Assembly: GCA_003562475.1 (NCBI GenBank)
Contig: PWUU01000014.1
Coordinates: forward strand, 1-61,296
DNA length: 61,296 nt
Origin: Dehalococcoidia bacterium
GTDB lineage: Bacteria > Chloroflexota > Dehalococcoidia > GIF9 > AB-539-J10
Direction: 5' to 3'
Positions 7,753-17,094 of this stretch are shown piece by piece. Every line of letters begins with the position of its first letter. Within the stretch, counting starts at the first letter, position 1. Made by a program: the position numbers and the translations under genes. The notes beneath the pieces are model-generated. The model was not told the DNA's origin. It saw nothing but the letters and a program-made list of their open reading frames with translations, and did not search any database.

Positions 7753-8834
7753 GAACTCGGCGACGGACAACGCCTATCAGAGTTGGTGACGTCATCGTCG
7801 GCGGCGATGCACCCGTTTCCGTGCAGTCGATGGCCAAGACAGACACGCGAGACATAGAGTCGACCACCCGTCAGATCAACGATCTCGGTAACGCGGGATG
7901 CCAGATTGTGAGGCTCGCGGTACCGGACCTGGAGGCCGCGTCTGCACTCGGCGCAATCCGGAACAGAGTTGCTGTCCCGATTGTGGCGGACATACACTTC
8001 GATTATCGTCTGGCTATCGCAGCAATAGGCGCCGGAGTAGCGGCACTCCGGCTGAATCCCGGCAACATCAGCCGTCGCGAGCACCTCCGGAAGATTGTGT
8101 CCCGTGCGCGTGAACGTGATATCCCCATCCGCATCGGGGTGAACAGCGGGAGTCTACCGCACGACTATCGCAGTGGCGAGCGTCTTGCCGAGCGCATGGT
8201 CTCCGTTGCTATGGAGCAGGTACACATGTTGGAGGAGATGGACTTTCACCTCATCAAAGTATCTCTAAAGGCACCTGATGTCCTCACCACGGTGGAGGCG
8301 TACCGCCTCATTGCTGATCGCATACCCTATCCCCTGCACATGGGTGTCACCGGGGCAGGACCACCATTTACCGGAGCAGTCCGCAGCACACTCGGCATAG
8401 GCCTGCTCCTGAGTATGGGTATTGGTGACACCATCAGAGTGTCTCTCAGTGGAGACCCGGGGCTTGAAGTAGACGCCGGCAGAGAGATCCTGGGCTCGCT
8501 CCACCTGATCGATCCCGGGGCTTCCGTCATCAGTTGCCCAACCTGTGGGCGGACGAGCCTTGATATTCCGGGTATCGCGTCTCGCGTATCTGGTCGACTT
8601 CGATCAGTCAGACAACCCATCCGTGTTGCCATCATGGGCTGCGTGGTGAACGGGCCCGGTGAGTGCCGTGACGCGGACGTCGGTATTGCCGGCGGAGACA
8701 ATAAGGTTCTCGTCTACCGCGCAGGCGTCTTCAGTCACTCGGTTCCACCACAAGATGCATACGACGCCATCTCTGCAGAGATCGACCTGCTGCTCGGAAT
8801 CCGCAGCAACGAAACACCGCAAGATACGAGGTAG
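7749..8834 (+). CDS. ispG: 4-hydroxy-3-methylbut-2-enyl-diphosphate synthase
   Basis: Iron-sulfur enzyme converting MEcPP to HMBPP in the MEP pathway. 361 aa, the compact bacterial form. The TIM-barrel half has VQSMAKTDTRD and VADIHFDYRLA; the C-terminal half carries the [4Fe-4S] ligands Cys263, Cys266 (SCPTCGRT) and Cys298 (MGCVVNGPGE) with the conserved Glu just after. GTG start overlaps the rseP stop by 4 nt. Adjacent to dxr in the same operon, which supports co-regulation of isoprenoid synthesis. Confidence 0.96.
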   Translation: MRTRRRTTPIRVGDVIVGGDAPVSVQSMAKTDTRDIESTTRQINDLGNAGCQIVRLAVPDLEAASALGAIRNRVAVPIVADIHFDYRLAIAAIGAGVAALRLNPGNISRREHLRKIVSRARERDIPIRIGVNSGSLPHDYRSGERLAERMVSVAMEQVHMLEEMDFHLIKVSLKAPDVLTTVEAYRLIADRIPYPLHMGVTGAGPPFTGAVRSTLGIGLLLSMGIGDTIRVSLSGDPGLEVDAGREILGSLHLIDPGASVISCPTCGRTSLDIPGIASRVSGRLRSVRQPIRVAIMGCVVNGPGECRDADVGIAGGDNKVLVYRAGVFSHSVPPQDAYDAISAEIDLLLGIRSNETPQDTR

Positions 8835-8841
8835 CATATAC

Positions 8842-10575
8842 ATGAGATTATCCAGGCTCTTCGGCCGAACCACGCGTGAGACTCCCGCCGACGCAGAGAG
8901 TATCAGCCACCAGCTCCTCTTGAGAGCCGGCATGATCAGTCAGGGCGCGGCAGGGGTGTATTCGTATCTTCCCCTAGGTTGGCGGGTGCTTCGCCGCATC
9001 GAGCAGGTTGTCAGGGAGGAGATGGACCGTGTGGGTGGCCAGGAAATGCTCATGCCTGCACTACAACCATACGAGTTGTGGCAGACATCGGGTCGCGATA
9101 TATCGTTCGGGCAGTCGCTTTTTACGCTTACCGACCGGAAGGATCACCGTCTCGTACTGGGACCGACGCACGAGGAGGTTATCACAGACCTGGCGCGGCG
9201 TTATCTACAGAGCTACCGCGATCTTCCCCTTATGCCCTACCAGATTCAGACCAAGTTCAGGGACGAACCACGCCCCAGGGGCGGGCTTCTGCGTGTGCGC
9301 GAGTTCATCATGAAGGACCTGTACAGTTTCGATGCTGATGAGGCGGCCCTGGACATGACGTACCGGGCCATGGCAGCGGCATATGCAGCGGTGTATCGGC
9401 GCCTTGGCCTGCCGGCAGTCATGGTCGAGGCCGATAGCGGAGCTATCGGAGGAAAGGCATCACACGAGTTCATGGTTCTTACACCGACTGGTGACGACAC
9501 GATTATCCGCTGCGACAGGTGTGCGTATGCGTCCAACGTCGAGAGAGCGCGTAGTGACAAGACGCTCAGTGCCGCCGAATCAGCCAACAACGGTGAGGAA
9601 ATGGCGCCTCTAACGGCGGTGGCCACCCCTGATTGCCACACCATCAAGGAAGTCGCAGCCTTTCTCAGCAAACCATCGTGGAGGACTCTCAAGGCGGTCT
9701 TCTACGTGGCCGATGGCGACTTCATCGTCGCAGTAATCCGCGGTGACCTCGATGTCAACGAGCTTAAGCTGCAGCGCGTGCTCAAGTGCGACGTGTTGAG
9801 ACTGGCCGAAGAAGAAGAGGTGGAGGCGGGGAACATGGTCCCGGGGTTTGCTTCTCCAATCGGGGTGGACAACGTGCGCGTTGTCGCCGATGATTCGGTG
9901 CCACACGCGCGTAACATCGTGGCAGGCGCTAATCGTGTTGGCTACCACTTCGTGAATTCCAACTACGGTCGCGACTACACAGCGGAGATCGTGGCGGACA
10001 TTGCACTTGCGCGCGAGGGCGATAAGTGCCCGTCGTGTGGTGAACACTTGAGAGCGCATAAGGCTATCGAAGTCGGCCACATTTTCAAGCTGGGCACATT
10101 CTTGAGCGGCACACTCAACGCGACGTTCCTTGATGAAAGCGGAGTGTCGCGTCTCGCAGTCATGGGTTGTTACGGCATCGGGATCGGCAGGCTTCTGGCA
10201 GCGATAGTTGAACACGGACATGATGACAACGGCATTATCTGGCCTGCAGCCGTTGCCCCCTACCAGGTACACCTGTGCACGCTCAACCCTGAGAAGGGTG
10301 AGGTTGAGGCTGTTGGAGACCGCCTGTACAGTGAACTGTGGCAATCAGGTGTTGAGGTACTGCTCGATGATAGGCCTGCCTCTCCAGGCGTCAAGTTCAA
10401 CGATGCAGACCTGCTCGGGATGCCCCTCAGAATGACAGTGAGTCCGCGCACGCTCGCGTCGGGTTCAGTGGAGGTCAAGTGGAGACATGCCAAAGAACCC
10501 CTCTTCATCCCCGCTGATGCAGCAGTGGCCACTGTGACTGAAATGGTGGTGGCGTCGTGTTCGCCTCCTGGCTGA
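8842..10575 (+). CDS. proS: Prolyl-tRNA synthetase, bacterial type with insertion domain
   Basis: Charges tRNA-Pro. 577 aa. Class II motifs are visible: motif 1 around GAAGVYSYLPLGWRVLRRIE, the TxE loop GPTHEEVIT, motif 2 FRDEPRPRGGLLRVREF, and motif 3 GCYGIGIGRLLAAI. Between motifs 2 and 3 lies the YbaK-like editing insertion (about residues 225-400), which removes Ala-tRNA-Pro. A CxxC pair (CPSCGEHL) follows it. The frame is open 61 codons upstream, but similarity starts at the ATG at 8842. Its stop abuts the pheT stop (10575/10576), a convergent junction with no spare bases. Confidence 0.95.
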   Translation: MRLSRLFGRTTRETPADAESISHQLLLRAGMISQGAAGVYSYLPLGWRVLRRIEQVVREEMDRVGGQEMLMPALQPYELWQTSGRDISFGQSLFTLTDRKDHRLVLGPTHEEVITDLARRYLQSYRDLPLMPYQIQTKFRDEPRPRGGLLRVREFIMKDLYSFDADEAALDMTYRAMAAAYAAVYRRLGLPAVMVEADSGAIGGKASHEFMVLTPTGDDTIIRCDRCAYASNVERARSDKTLSAAESANNGEEMAPLTAVATPDCHTIKEVAAFLSKPSWRTLKAVFYVADGDFIVAVIRGDLDVNELKLQRVLKCDVLRLAEEEEVEAGNMVPGFASPIGVDNVRVVADDSVPHARNIVAGANRVGYHFVNSNYGRDYTAEIVADIALAREGDKCPSCGEHLRAHKAIEVGHIFKLGTFLSGTLNATFLDESGVSRLAVMGCYGIGIGRLLAAIVEHGHDDNGIIWPAAVAPYQVHLCTLNPEKGEVEAVGDRLYSELWQSGVEVLLDDRPASPGVKFNDADLLGMPLRMTVSPRTLASGSVEVKWRHAKEPLFIPADAAVATVTEMVVASCSPPG

Positions 10576-12981
10576 CTAGCTCCGCAGTGCTGCACCAACG
10601 CTTGATTGAAGGCGCGCCAGGAGTTTCTCCTGGACTCCGCTGACCTCTGTGTCAGTGAGAGTCCGATCCGGTGCCTGAAAAACGAGCCTGATAGCGAAAG
10701 ACTTCTTCCCGGGCGGGACCTGTTCTCCTTCGTAGATATCGAAAAGCACGGCCCGGGCAATCAGACCGAAACCGCTGATGATCTTTGCGACGCTCTCATA
10801 CGGCACGTCGCGATCGACGACAATCGCCAGGTCTCGTTCCGAGAACGGGAAACGGGAGAGCGGCTCGTATTCCGTGATCTCTCGAGAATGGCCCATTAGG
10901 CGCGCAACATCCAGTTCCACGACGAACGTCTGAACATCGATCTCAAACTTCCTCGCGACAGCGGGATGAATCTGGCCGACCACTCCGATCCAGTCGCCAT
11001 CCACACGCACATCTGCCTGGCGCCCTGGAAACAGACCTGCGTCTTGACTCGGGCTGAAGCGGCCGGTTACGTTGCACCTGGCCAGCAGAAACTCAGCGGC
11101 CCCTTTGGCATCGTAGAAATCCATGACACGATCTCCGTGATGCCACGAAACAGGCTCCACACTGCCGGACAGCATGGCACAGAGTATCTCGCGTTCGTCC
11201 GGCAATTCTTCTCCGCGAGGAAGATACACACGACTCAGTTCAAACATGCGAACAGGCGACTGCTCGCGACGCCGGTTTCGCGCGAGCACATGGAAGAGGC
11301 TTTCACGCAGGCTGGTCCGCAGGCACTCAAGCTCCTTGCTCATCGGATTAGCTACACGCAGTGGTTCGTGCGTGAGCGACGCACCGTGCTGCGGCAGCGG
11401 CAGTCCGTCCGGACCTGTCAGGGAATAGGTGAGCACTTCCTGAAACCCGACGCCTGTCATCATGTGCCGCAGCCTTGCCTTGAATTCCCAGAGGTCGGCG
11501 GGCACTGTCACGGTGGCCGTTGTGAACCGAGGGGCGCCGACAGGGATGCGGTCATAACCGAACACCCGGATGACGTCTTCAACCAGATCAGCAGCACCCG
11601 TAACATCACCTCTCCAGTATGGAACGCTGTACGTGTCGGCGTGTTCATCACCCGCAATCCACTCGAAGCCCAGTGATTCCAGAATAGTCCGCGTGTCCTC
11701 GTGGGATACCTCGATGCCTGATAAGCGTTTCACCTCGCCGTTTGGCAGCATAACTTGAAACGGGCTTGCCGGCGAAGGATACACGTCGCAGACTCCACGC
11801 AGGGGCACGCCCCCGCATATATCGGCGACCAGCCGGGTCGCTCGCTGCACTGCAATCAGCGCAAGGTCAGGATGGAGGCCTTTGTCGAAACGGAGGGATG
11901 CCTCGGTTCGCAATCCAAGAAAGGAACAGCCGTGACGGATTACCGCTCTGTCAAAATTGGCAGCCTCAAGCAACACGGTCGACGTACCGGTTGAGACCTC
12001 TGTATTGCTTCCGCCCATAATGCCGGCGACCCCCACCGGACGCTCTCCATCGGCGATCATGAGAACATCCTCGTTCAGAGAACGCTCTATATCATCCAGA
12101 GTCCGAAAGAACTCCCCACTCCTTGCACGCCGTACGATGATCTGCTGTCCAGCAATCGTGTCGTAGTCGAACGCGTGCAGCGGCTGGCCAAACTCGAGCA
12201 TGACGTAGTTTGTGATATCGACCACGTTAGAGATGGGTCGTATCCCGCAAGCCTTGAGCCGCGCTTGCATCCACGCGGGTGATGGGCCCGTCTTGATGCC
12301 CTCGATAACGGTCGCACAATAACGGCGGCAATCCTGCCCATTCTCGATGATCACACTGATCACGTCCTCAACAGACACATGACGCTTATCGTCAACTCTG
12401 ACGTTGGGGGCTACCACATGTCCTCCGCAGAGGGCCGCCAATTCTCGTGCAACGCCGATTATGGACAGACAATCAGGGCGATTCGGCGTAAGCTCAAGGT
12501 GCAGAATGACATCTCCCATGTAGTCCGTGAGTGGCGTTCCAACAGGTGCATCGTCCGGCAACTCGATAATACAAGTGTGATCATCGGACAGGCCGAGTTC
12601 TTTCTCGGAGCACACCATCCCCGCGGATAACACACCCCGTATCCTGGCAGGCTTCAGTGTGGACAGGTTGCCCGAGTGACCGTCAATCAGTCGCGCACCA
12701 GCATGCGCAAACGCCACCTTCTGGCCGACGGCGACGTTAGGAGCACCGCACACAACAGTGCTGCTGTCGGAACCTGTGTTAACTGTGACGAGCTGCAGTC
12801 GATCGGCATTTGGATGCGGCTGAACACCGATCACGGTTCCCACCGTCACACTTTCCCACGACTGCCCCACCCGCTCGAGTTCAGCGACCTCGATGCCCGC
12901 AAGCGTGAGACGCTCGGCGATACGCTCAGCGGACCAATCGCATGTAACGTATTCAGCCAGCCACTTCAACGGAATCCGCAT
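10576..12981 (-). CDS. pheT: Phenylalanyl-tRNA synthetase beta chain
   Basis: Beta subunit of the (alpha-beta)2 enzyme. 801 aa, full length. Domains in order: N-terminal helix MRIPLKWLAEYV, an EMAP-like tRNA-binding OB fold (about 40-150), B3/B4 editing domain (about 200-375), B5 DNA-binding-like domain (about 400-475), catalytic-like B6/B7, and a C-terminal ferredoxin-fold anticodon-binding domain from about 705 (YEPLSRFPFSERDLAIVVD). A GGGAG lies 11 nt before the ATG. Nineteen nt separate it from pheS upstream. Confidence 0.96.
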   Translation of the reverse strand: MRIPLKWLAEYVTCDWSAERIAERLTLAGIEVAELERVGQSWESVTVGTVIGVQPHPNADRLQLVTVNTGSDSSTVVCGAPNVAVGQKVAFAHAGARLIDGHSGNLSTLKPARIRGVLSAGMVCSEKELGLSDDHTCIIELPDDAPVGTPLTDYMGDVILHLELTPNRPDCLSIIGVARELAALCGGHVVAPNVRVDDKRHVSVEDVISVIIENGQDCRRYCATVIEGIKTGPSPAWMQARLKACGIRPISNVVDITNYVMLEFGQPLHAFDYDTIAGQQIIVRRARSGEFFRTLDDIERSLNEDVLMIADGERPVGVAGIMGGSNTEVSTGTSTVLLEAANFDRAVIRHGCSFLGLRTEASLRFDKGLHPDLALIAVQRATRLVADICGGVPLRGVCDVYPSPASPFQVMLPNGEVKRLSGIEVSHEDTRTILESLGFEWIAGDEHADTYSVPYWRGDVTGAADLVEDVIRVFGYDRIPVGAPRFTTATVTVPADLWEFKARLRHMMTGVGFQEVLTYSLTGPDGLPLPQHGASLTHEPLRVANPMSKELECLRTSLRESLFHVLARNRRREQSPVRMFELSRVYLPRGEELPDEREILCAMLSGSVEPVSWHHGDRVMDFYDAKGAAEFLLARCNVTGRFSPSQDAGLFPGRQADVRVDGDWIGVVGQIHPAVARKFEIDVQTFVVELDVARLMGHSREITEYEPLSRFPFSERDLAIVVDRDVPYESVAKIISGFGLIARAVLFDIYEGEQVPPGKKSFAIRLVFQAPDRTLTDTEVSGVQEKLLARLQSSVGAALRS

Positions 12982-13000
12982 CGCGTACTATTCTCCCGGC

Positions 13001-14035
13001 TCAGAACTGTCTCAGGAAACGAAAGTCGCCTGAGTAGAAATGCCTGATGTCATCAACTCCGTAGCGCAATATGGTGATTCGCTCAACGCCCATACCAAAA
13101 GCAAAGCCGGAATACACCGTCGGATCGATTCCACATCGCGCGAGCACATCGGGATGAACCATCCCGGTTCCAAGAATCTCCAGCCATCCCGTACCGCCAC
13201 AAAGTCGACATCCACTGCTCTTACACTGGAAGCATTCGATCGCCACTTCACCACCCGGTTCCACAAACGGGAAGTAATCGCAGCGAAATCTGACGCCTGT
13301 GTCGCGCCCGAACACACTTCGGCAAAACTCAAATAGTGTTTCCTTCAAATCGCGAAGCGTTATGTCAATATCCACTGCCAGCCCTTCGACCTGGTGAAAC
13401 ATCCAATCATGGGTTGCATCCGTCGCCTCATACCGGTACGTTCTGCCCGGCACTACGAATCTGAGTGGCGGTTTGTGGGTCTCCATAATGCGCACCTGCA
13501 TTGGAGATGTGTGAGTACGAAGGAGGCGCGCAGTACTATCGTCCTTCTGATCAAGCCACAGAGTCGCGAACATATCCCGTGCGGGATGATCCTGAGGAAT
13601 ATTCAACGCCTCGAAGTTATAGTAATCCTTTTCTACTTCAGGTCCCTCTATGACCTGGAAGCCCATGCGCGCAAATACGGCGCATATCTCCTGGATTACC
13701 CGTGTGATGGGATGCAGTCGGCCCATGGGGAAGGGGCGGCCTGGCAGCGTCACATCGAGCGGCGCTACGCCGATGGATTGGCCGATACTGCTGACCGACA
13801 CAGCCTGTTGTTTTGCGTCAAATCGGGACTGGAGATTCTTCTTGACGTCGTTGGCGCGAGCACCAAGAGCCCTGCGTTCATCGGGCGGCAACGTACCAAG
13901 ACTCCGCAACGCTGCGGTGAGAGCACTCTTCTTACCAAGGTAGCGGACCCTCCATTCTTCGAGCTCGCCGGGAGTCTCGATCCTCGAGAGTTCCGAGAGC
14001 GCCACCGATTCCAGATGGTTGAGATCCTGCGGCAT
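13001..14035 (-). CDS. pheS: Phenylalanyl-tRNA synthetase alpha chain
   Basis: Catalytic subunit charging tRNA-Phe. 344 aa. An N-terminal coiled coil (first about 85 residues) binds tRNA. Motif 1 lies at GRLHPITRVIQEI, motif 2 in LLRTHTSPMQVR...GRTYRYEATDATHDWMFHQVEG, and the closing motif 3 is GFAFGMGVERI. A GAGG sits 9 nt before the ATG. It lies between rplT (18 nt upstream) and pheT, part of the thrS-infC-rpmI-rplT-pheST run. Confidence 0.97.
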   Translation of the reverse strand: MPQDLNHLESVALSELSRIETPGELEEWRVRYLGKKSALTAALRSLGTLPPDERRALGARANDVKKNLQSRFDAKQQAVSVSSIGQSIGVAPLDVTLPGRPFPMGRLHPITRVIQEICAVFARMGFQVIEGPEVEKDYYNFEALNIPQDHPARDMFATLWLDQKDDSTARLLRTHTSPMQVRIMETHKPPLRFVVPGRTYRYEATDATHDWMFHQVEGLAVDIDITLRDLKETLFEFCRSVFGRDTGVRFRCDYFPFVEPGGEVAIECFQCKSSGCRLCGGTGWLEILGTGMVHPDVLARCGIDPTVYSGFAFGMGVERITILRYGVDDIRHFYSGDFRFLRQF

Positions 14036-14053
14036 GCCTCGCTGCCTCGGGTA

Positions 14054-14413
14054 TTACGCCTGCCCTCCGGCCCGTACCGACTGTACCAACCGGGCAAACG
14101 CCTCCGGTTCACGCACGGCCATCTCGGCGAGCATCTTGCGATTGAGAGCGATGCCGGATGCGCGGAGCCCGTTCATGAACACACTGTAAGAGCAACCATT
14201 GGCTCGAGCGGCAGCGTTAATCCTCGCGATCCAGAGTCTTCGGAAATCGCCCTTTCGCTCGCGCCGGTGACAATACGCATAGTCGAGTGCATGCAGCATA
14301 GACTCTCTGGCGCTGCGAAACAAACGGTGCCGGGAGCCCCGATGCCCTTTCGTATATGACAGGACTTTCTTATGACGGTTTCGAGTTACCCGTCCACTCG
14401 CTGATCGAGGCAC
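14054..14413 (-). CDS. rplT: 50S ribosomal protein L20
   Basis: Early-assembly 23S rRNA-binding protein. 119 aa, strongly basic. Family signatures [16 protein letters not shown] and [21 protein letters not shown] are clear. Located between rpmI (60 nt) and pheS. In E. coli L20 represses this operon through a leader structure; I see no such structure here because infC directly follows thrS. Confidence 0.96.
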   Translation of the reverse strand: MPRSASGRVTRNRHKKVLSYTKGHRGSRHRLFRSARESMLHALDYAYCHRRERKGDFRRLWIARINAAARANGCSYSVFMNGLRASGIALNRKMLAEMAVREPEAFARLVQSVRAGGQA

Positions 14414-14473
14414 ACTATCCTCCCTTTGGAACTTGTCCGGTTATAGAGTACGCCGGACCAGACGACTCCTGCG

Positions 14474-14671
14474 TTATGAATAAGGCAGCAGACGTCGCAG
14501 TCGTGGCACATCCGCACCGGAAGTAGCAGTCAACCGATCATACATTCGTTTCGTTCGAGGAGCCTTCTTGCGGCGCAGATGGCTCTTCCCGCACTTGGCG
14601 CGCAATATCTTGCCGGTAGCCGTCACGTGAAATCGGCCCTTGGCTCCCTTGTGTGTCTTGAGTTTCGGCAT
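14474..14671 (-). CDS. rpmI: 50S ribosomal protein L35
   Basis: 65-aa basic protein of the large subunit. It begins with the invariant MPKLKTHKGAKGRFHVTATGK and continues HLRRKKAPRTKR. The frame is open 15 codons upstream of the ATG at 14671, but homology and a GGAGG site (12 nt upstream) favour this ATG. Unusual: 134 nt of the gene (14538-14671) lie inside the 3' part of the infC frame, read in another phase. Confidence 0.95.
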   Translation of the reverse strand: MPKLKTHKGAKGRFHVTATGKILRAKCGKSHLRRKKAPRTKRMYDRLTATSGADVPRLRRLLPYS

Positions 14672-15242
14672 CTTGTTTATTGGCCTCCTGGGTCTTCTTC
14701 GTGGCGAGAGGAGCAAGCGTCAACGCGATGTTCCTGGCGTCCTTTGACGGCTGGCTCATGGCAACTGCATAGTCTTTCAACGCTTCAGCAACACGTCTCA
14801 GCACTTGCCACCCGAGCTCGGGATACACGATCTCCCGTCCCCGGAAGCGCACACTTATCTTGACCTTGTTGCCATCCTCAAGTAGTTCTCTCGTTTTTCG
14901 TATCTTGTCCTGAAGATCGTGCTCTTCAATTTTCGGGCGTAGCCGCACCTCTCGCAAGAGGCCTTTCTGACTCTTGCGAGCCTGTTTTTCTTTCTTGATC
15001 TGTTCGTACCTGTACTTGCCGTAATCGACCAGCCGGCATACCGGAGGGTTCGAATTCGGTGCAACCATCACCAGGTCCAGTTCGCGCTCTTGAGCTGCCT
15101 GGAGAGCTCTCGCAGTCGGGAGTGTCCCAAGCTGCTCCCCGTTTTCCCCGATTACCCGCACCTCGCTAGCCCTGATCTGTCTATTGACAGGAAGGCGCCT
15201 CGTAGTTGGACGTGTGCTAGCGTGTGACCTGCTTTTCATCAT
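14538..15242 (-). CDS. infC: Translation initiation factor IF-3 with C-terminal extension
   Basis: Binds 30S subunits and checks the start codon. The N domain (RQIRASEVRVIGENGEQLG near residue 21) and C domain (VKISVRFRGREIVYPELG to IALTLAP near 180) are complete. Normal IF-3 ends there, but this frame continues about 55 hydrophilic, Gln/Glu/Ser-rich residues through most of rpmI before a stop. The N-terminus also has about 18 extra basic residues before the core. The start is one of two ATGs at 15242, only 3 nt after the thrS stop, with no strong ribosome site. The tail may be real or may only reflect the absence of an earlier stop. Confidence 0.92.
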   Translation of the reverse strand: MMKSRSHASTRPTTRRLPVNRQIRASEVRVIGENGEQLGTLPTARALQAAQERELDLVMVAPNSNPPVCRLVDYGKYRYEQIKKEKQARKSQKGLLREVRLRPKIEEHDLQDKIRKTRELLEDGNKVKISVRFRGREIVYPELGWQVLRRVAEALKDYAVAMSQPSKDARNIALTLAPLATKKTQEANKQDAETQDTQGSQGPISRDGYRQDIARQVREEPSAPQEGSSNETNV

Positions 15243-15245
15243 AGG

Positions 15246-16985
15246 CTAGGCCCTATTCTCAACAGCACCCCGTATGCGAGTCTCCACATCATCAATAGTA
15301 CAGAATCCAACGTCACCACCGCTACGTAACCGTAGAGATGCTCCCCCCGACTCAATCTCCTTGTCACCAATAATAAGCATATAAGGTATTCTTGCCAACT
15401 GGGCATCCCGTATTTTGGAGCCCATTCGCTCTGAACGGCCATCGACCTCCACTCGTAGACCGGCCCGTCTTAACCTGCCCTCAACTGAGTGCGCATATTC
15501 CAGATGACGATCAGCGATCGGGACAATTCTGGCTTGAACGGGACTCAGCCACACCGGGAACGCACCACCGTAGTGCTCCACCAGACACGCGAAGAACCGT
15601 TCCATACTACCGAGAACGGTTCTGTGGATCATAGTAACGAGATGCTCGTCACCGTCCTCACCAATATAACAAACATTGAAGCGTTGCGGCAAATTGAAGT
15701 CAACCTGGATAGTCGGGCCCTGCCAGTCACGCCCCATGGCATCGGCAAGTTTGACGTCAATCTTCGGTCCATAGAAGGCGCCGCCTCCTGGATCCTCTTC
15801 GTAGTCAATGTCCAGCGATTCGAGTGCGGCGATCAACGCGGCGGTTGCAACCTCCCATTCCTCTGACGTACCCGCATACTTCTCGGGTCTGGTTGCAAGA
15901 ACCATCTCGTAGTTCTCAAATCCAAACGTGGCCATCATGAACTGTGCAAGTTGAATCACGCCAACTACCTCTTCCCGGATCTGATCCTGACGACAGAAGA
16001 TGTGCGCATCGTCCTGAGTAAACCCGCGCACGCGCGTCAAACCATAGAGGACGCCGCCCCGCTCATAGCGATACACCGTGCCAAGTTCCGCCATACGAAT
16101 CGGAAGCTCACGGTAGCTACGCAACCGACTTCGGAAAATGAGAATGTGTCCGAGACAGTTCATCGGCTTAAGCAGGTACTGTCTGCCATCCACCTCCATG
16201 GGAGAGTACAGGTTCTCCCGGTAAAACTCCCAGTGTCCACTCTGCTTCCACTGATCAAGCTTGCCGATATGAGGGGTATATACAATCCCATAGCCACGTC
16301 TCTGATGCTCAGCCTTCCAGAAATCCTCGATGAGTTGACGCACCAATGCCCCGTTGGGGTGCCAGCACACAAGCCCGGGACCTATCTCGTCGTGAATACT
16401 GAAGAGATCGAGATCCCTTCCCAGCTTGCGATGGTCCCTCTTCGCTGCCTCGGCAAGCTTGTCAAGATGAGCCTGGAGCTCGTCTTCGGTTTCGAAGGCC
16501 ACACCGTAGATACGTTGCAGCATTGGCTGAGATTCATCGCCCCGCCAGTAGGCTCCTGCAGTTCTCACGAGCTTGAAAGCACCCATCTGCGCGGCATGAT
16601 CTGCGTGCGGACCTCGACACAGGTCGGCAAACATTCCCTGAGTGAACACCGAAACATGATCCTCAGGAAGATCCTCGAGGAGTTCAAGCTTGTACGGTTG
16701 GTCGGCAAAGACACTCCTTGCCTCCTCCTTCGTCAACTCGCGCTGTACAAAGGCACCGTCCTCAGCGATAATCTGTCGCATGATCCCTTCGATGGCGGGA
16801 AGGTCATCGGGCGTTAAGGGGCGAGGCAGTTCGAAATCGTAGTAGAACCCGTCTTCAATGGCGGGACCGATACCAAACTTCGCATCGGGAAACAGCCGCA
16901 GCACAGCCTCGGCCATTATGTGTGCGGCCGAGTGTCTCATCGTTTCGAGCCAGCTATCGTTGTTGCCCATAGGTGTGATTCGCAC
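15246..16985 (-). CDS. thrS: Threonyl-tRNA synthetase lacking the TGS domain
   Basis: Charges tRNA-Thr and edits Ser-tRNA-Thr. 579 aa. The protein begins almost directly with the editing domain, whose zinc-type motifs are HSAAH near residue 18 and CRGPH near 125. The class II core has motif 2 around YRYERGGVLYGLTRVRGFTQDD, zinc ligands including MNCLGH, and HRTVLGSMERF as motif 3. An anticodon-binding domain closes it. The usual about 60-aa TGS domain is absent and there is no open frame upstream that could hold it. Start is a GTG at 16985 or the ATG at 16970; neither has a clear ribosome site. It is the first gene of the run to pheT. Confidence 0.94.
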   Translation of the reverse strand: MRITPMGNNDSWLETMRHSAAHIMAEAVLRLFPDAKFGIGPAIEDGFYYDFELPRPLTPDDLPAIEGIMRQIIAEDGAFVQRELTKEEARSVFADQPYKLELLEDLPEDHVSVFTQGMFADLCRGPHADHAAQMGAFKLVRTAGAYWRGDESQPMLQRIYGVAFETEDELQAHLDKLAEAAKRDHRKLGRDLDLFSIHDEIGPGLVCWHPNGALVRQLIEDFWKAEHQRRGYGIVYTPHIGKLDQWKQSGHWEFYRENLYSPMEVDGRQYLLKPMNCLGHILIFRSRLRSYRELPIRMAELGTVYRYERGGVLYGLTRVRGFTQDDAHIFCRQDQIREEVVGVIQLAQFMMATFGFENYEMVLATRPEKYAGTSEEWEVATAALIAALESLDIDYEEDPGGGAFYGPKIDVKLADAMGRDWQGPTIQVDFNLPQRFNVCYIGEDGDEHLVTMIHRTVLGSMERFFACLVEHYGGAFPVWLSPVQARIVPIADRHLEYAHSVEGRLRRAGLRVEVDGRSERMGSKIRDAQLARIPYMLIIGDKEIESGGASLRLRSGGDVGFCTIDDVETRIRGAVENRA

Positions 16986-17094
16986 TCGAGGGAAACGTAC
17001 GTACCAGCGAAGCGGCCACGCCGTCCCGCGGCCCCTGACTGATGAGGACGCCGATGCAGCTATCGTTCGGGAGCGCCTTCGTGGTCATTAAAAC

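Noticed and set aside
7266-8084. Open frame of 272 codons opposite rseP/ispG
   Set aside because: It is antisense to two certain genes, has no recognisable motif, and its composition follows the third-position bias of the sense genes.
13394-14359. Open frame of 321 codons opposite pheS and rplT
   Set aside because: Antisense to well-conserved genes and without recognisable domains; a by-product of GC-rich codon use.
14672-15245. L20-type autoregulatory leader before infC
   Set aside because: infC follows thrS by 3 nt, so no leader exists; nothing resembling the pseudoknot was found between infC and rplT.
15951-16817. Open frame of 288 codons opposite thrS
   Set aside because: Lies wholly inside thrS on the other strand with no ribosome site or family match.
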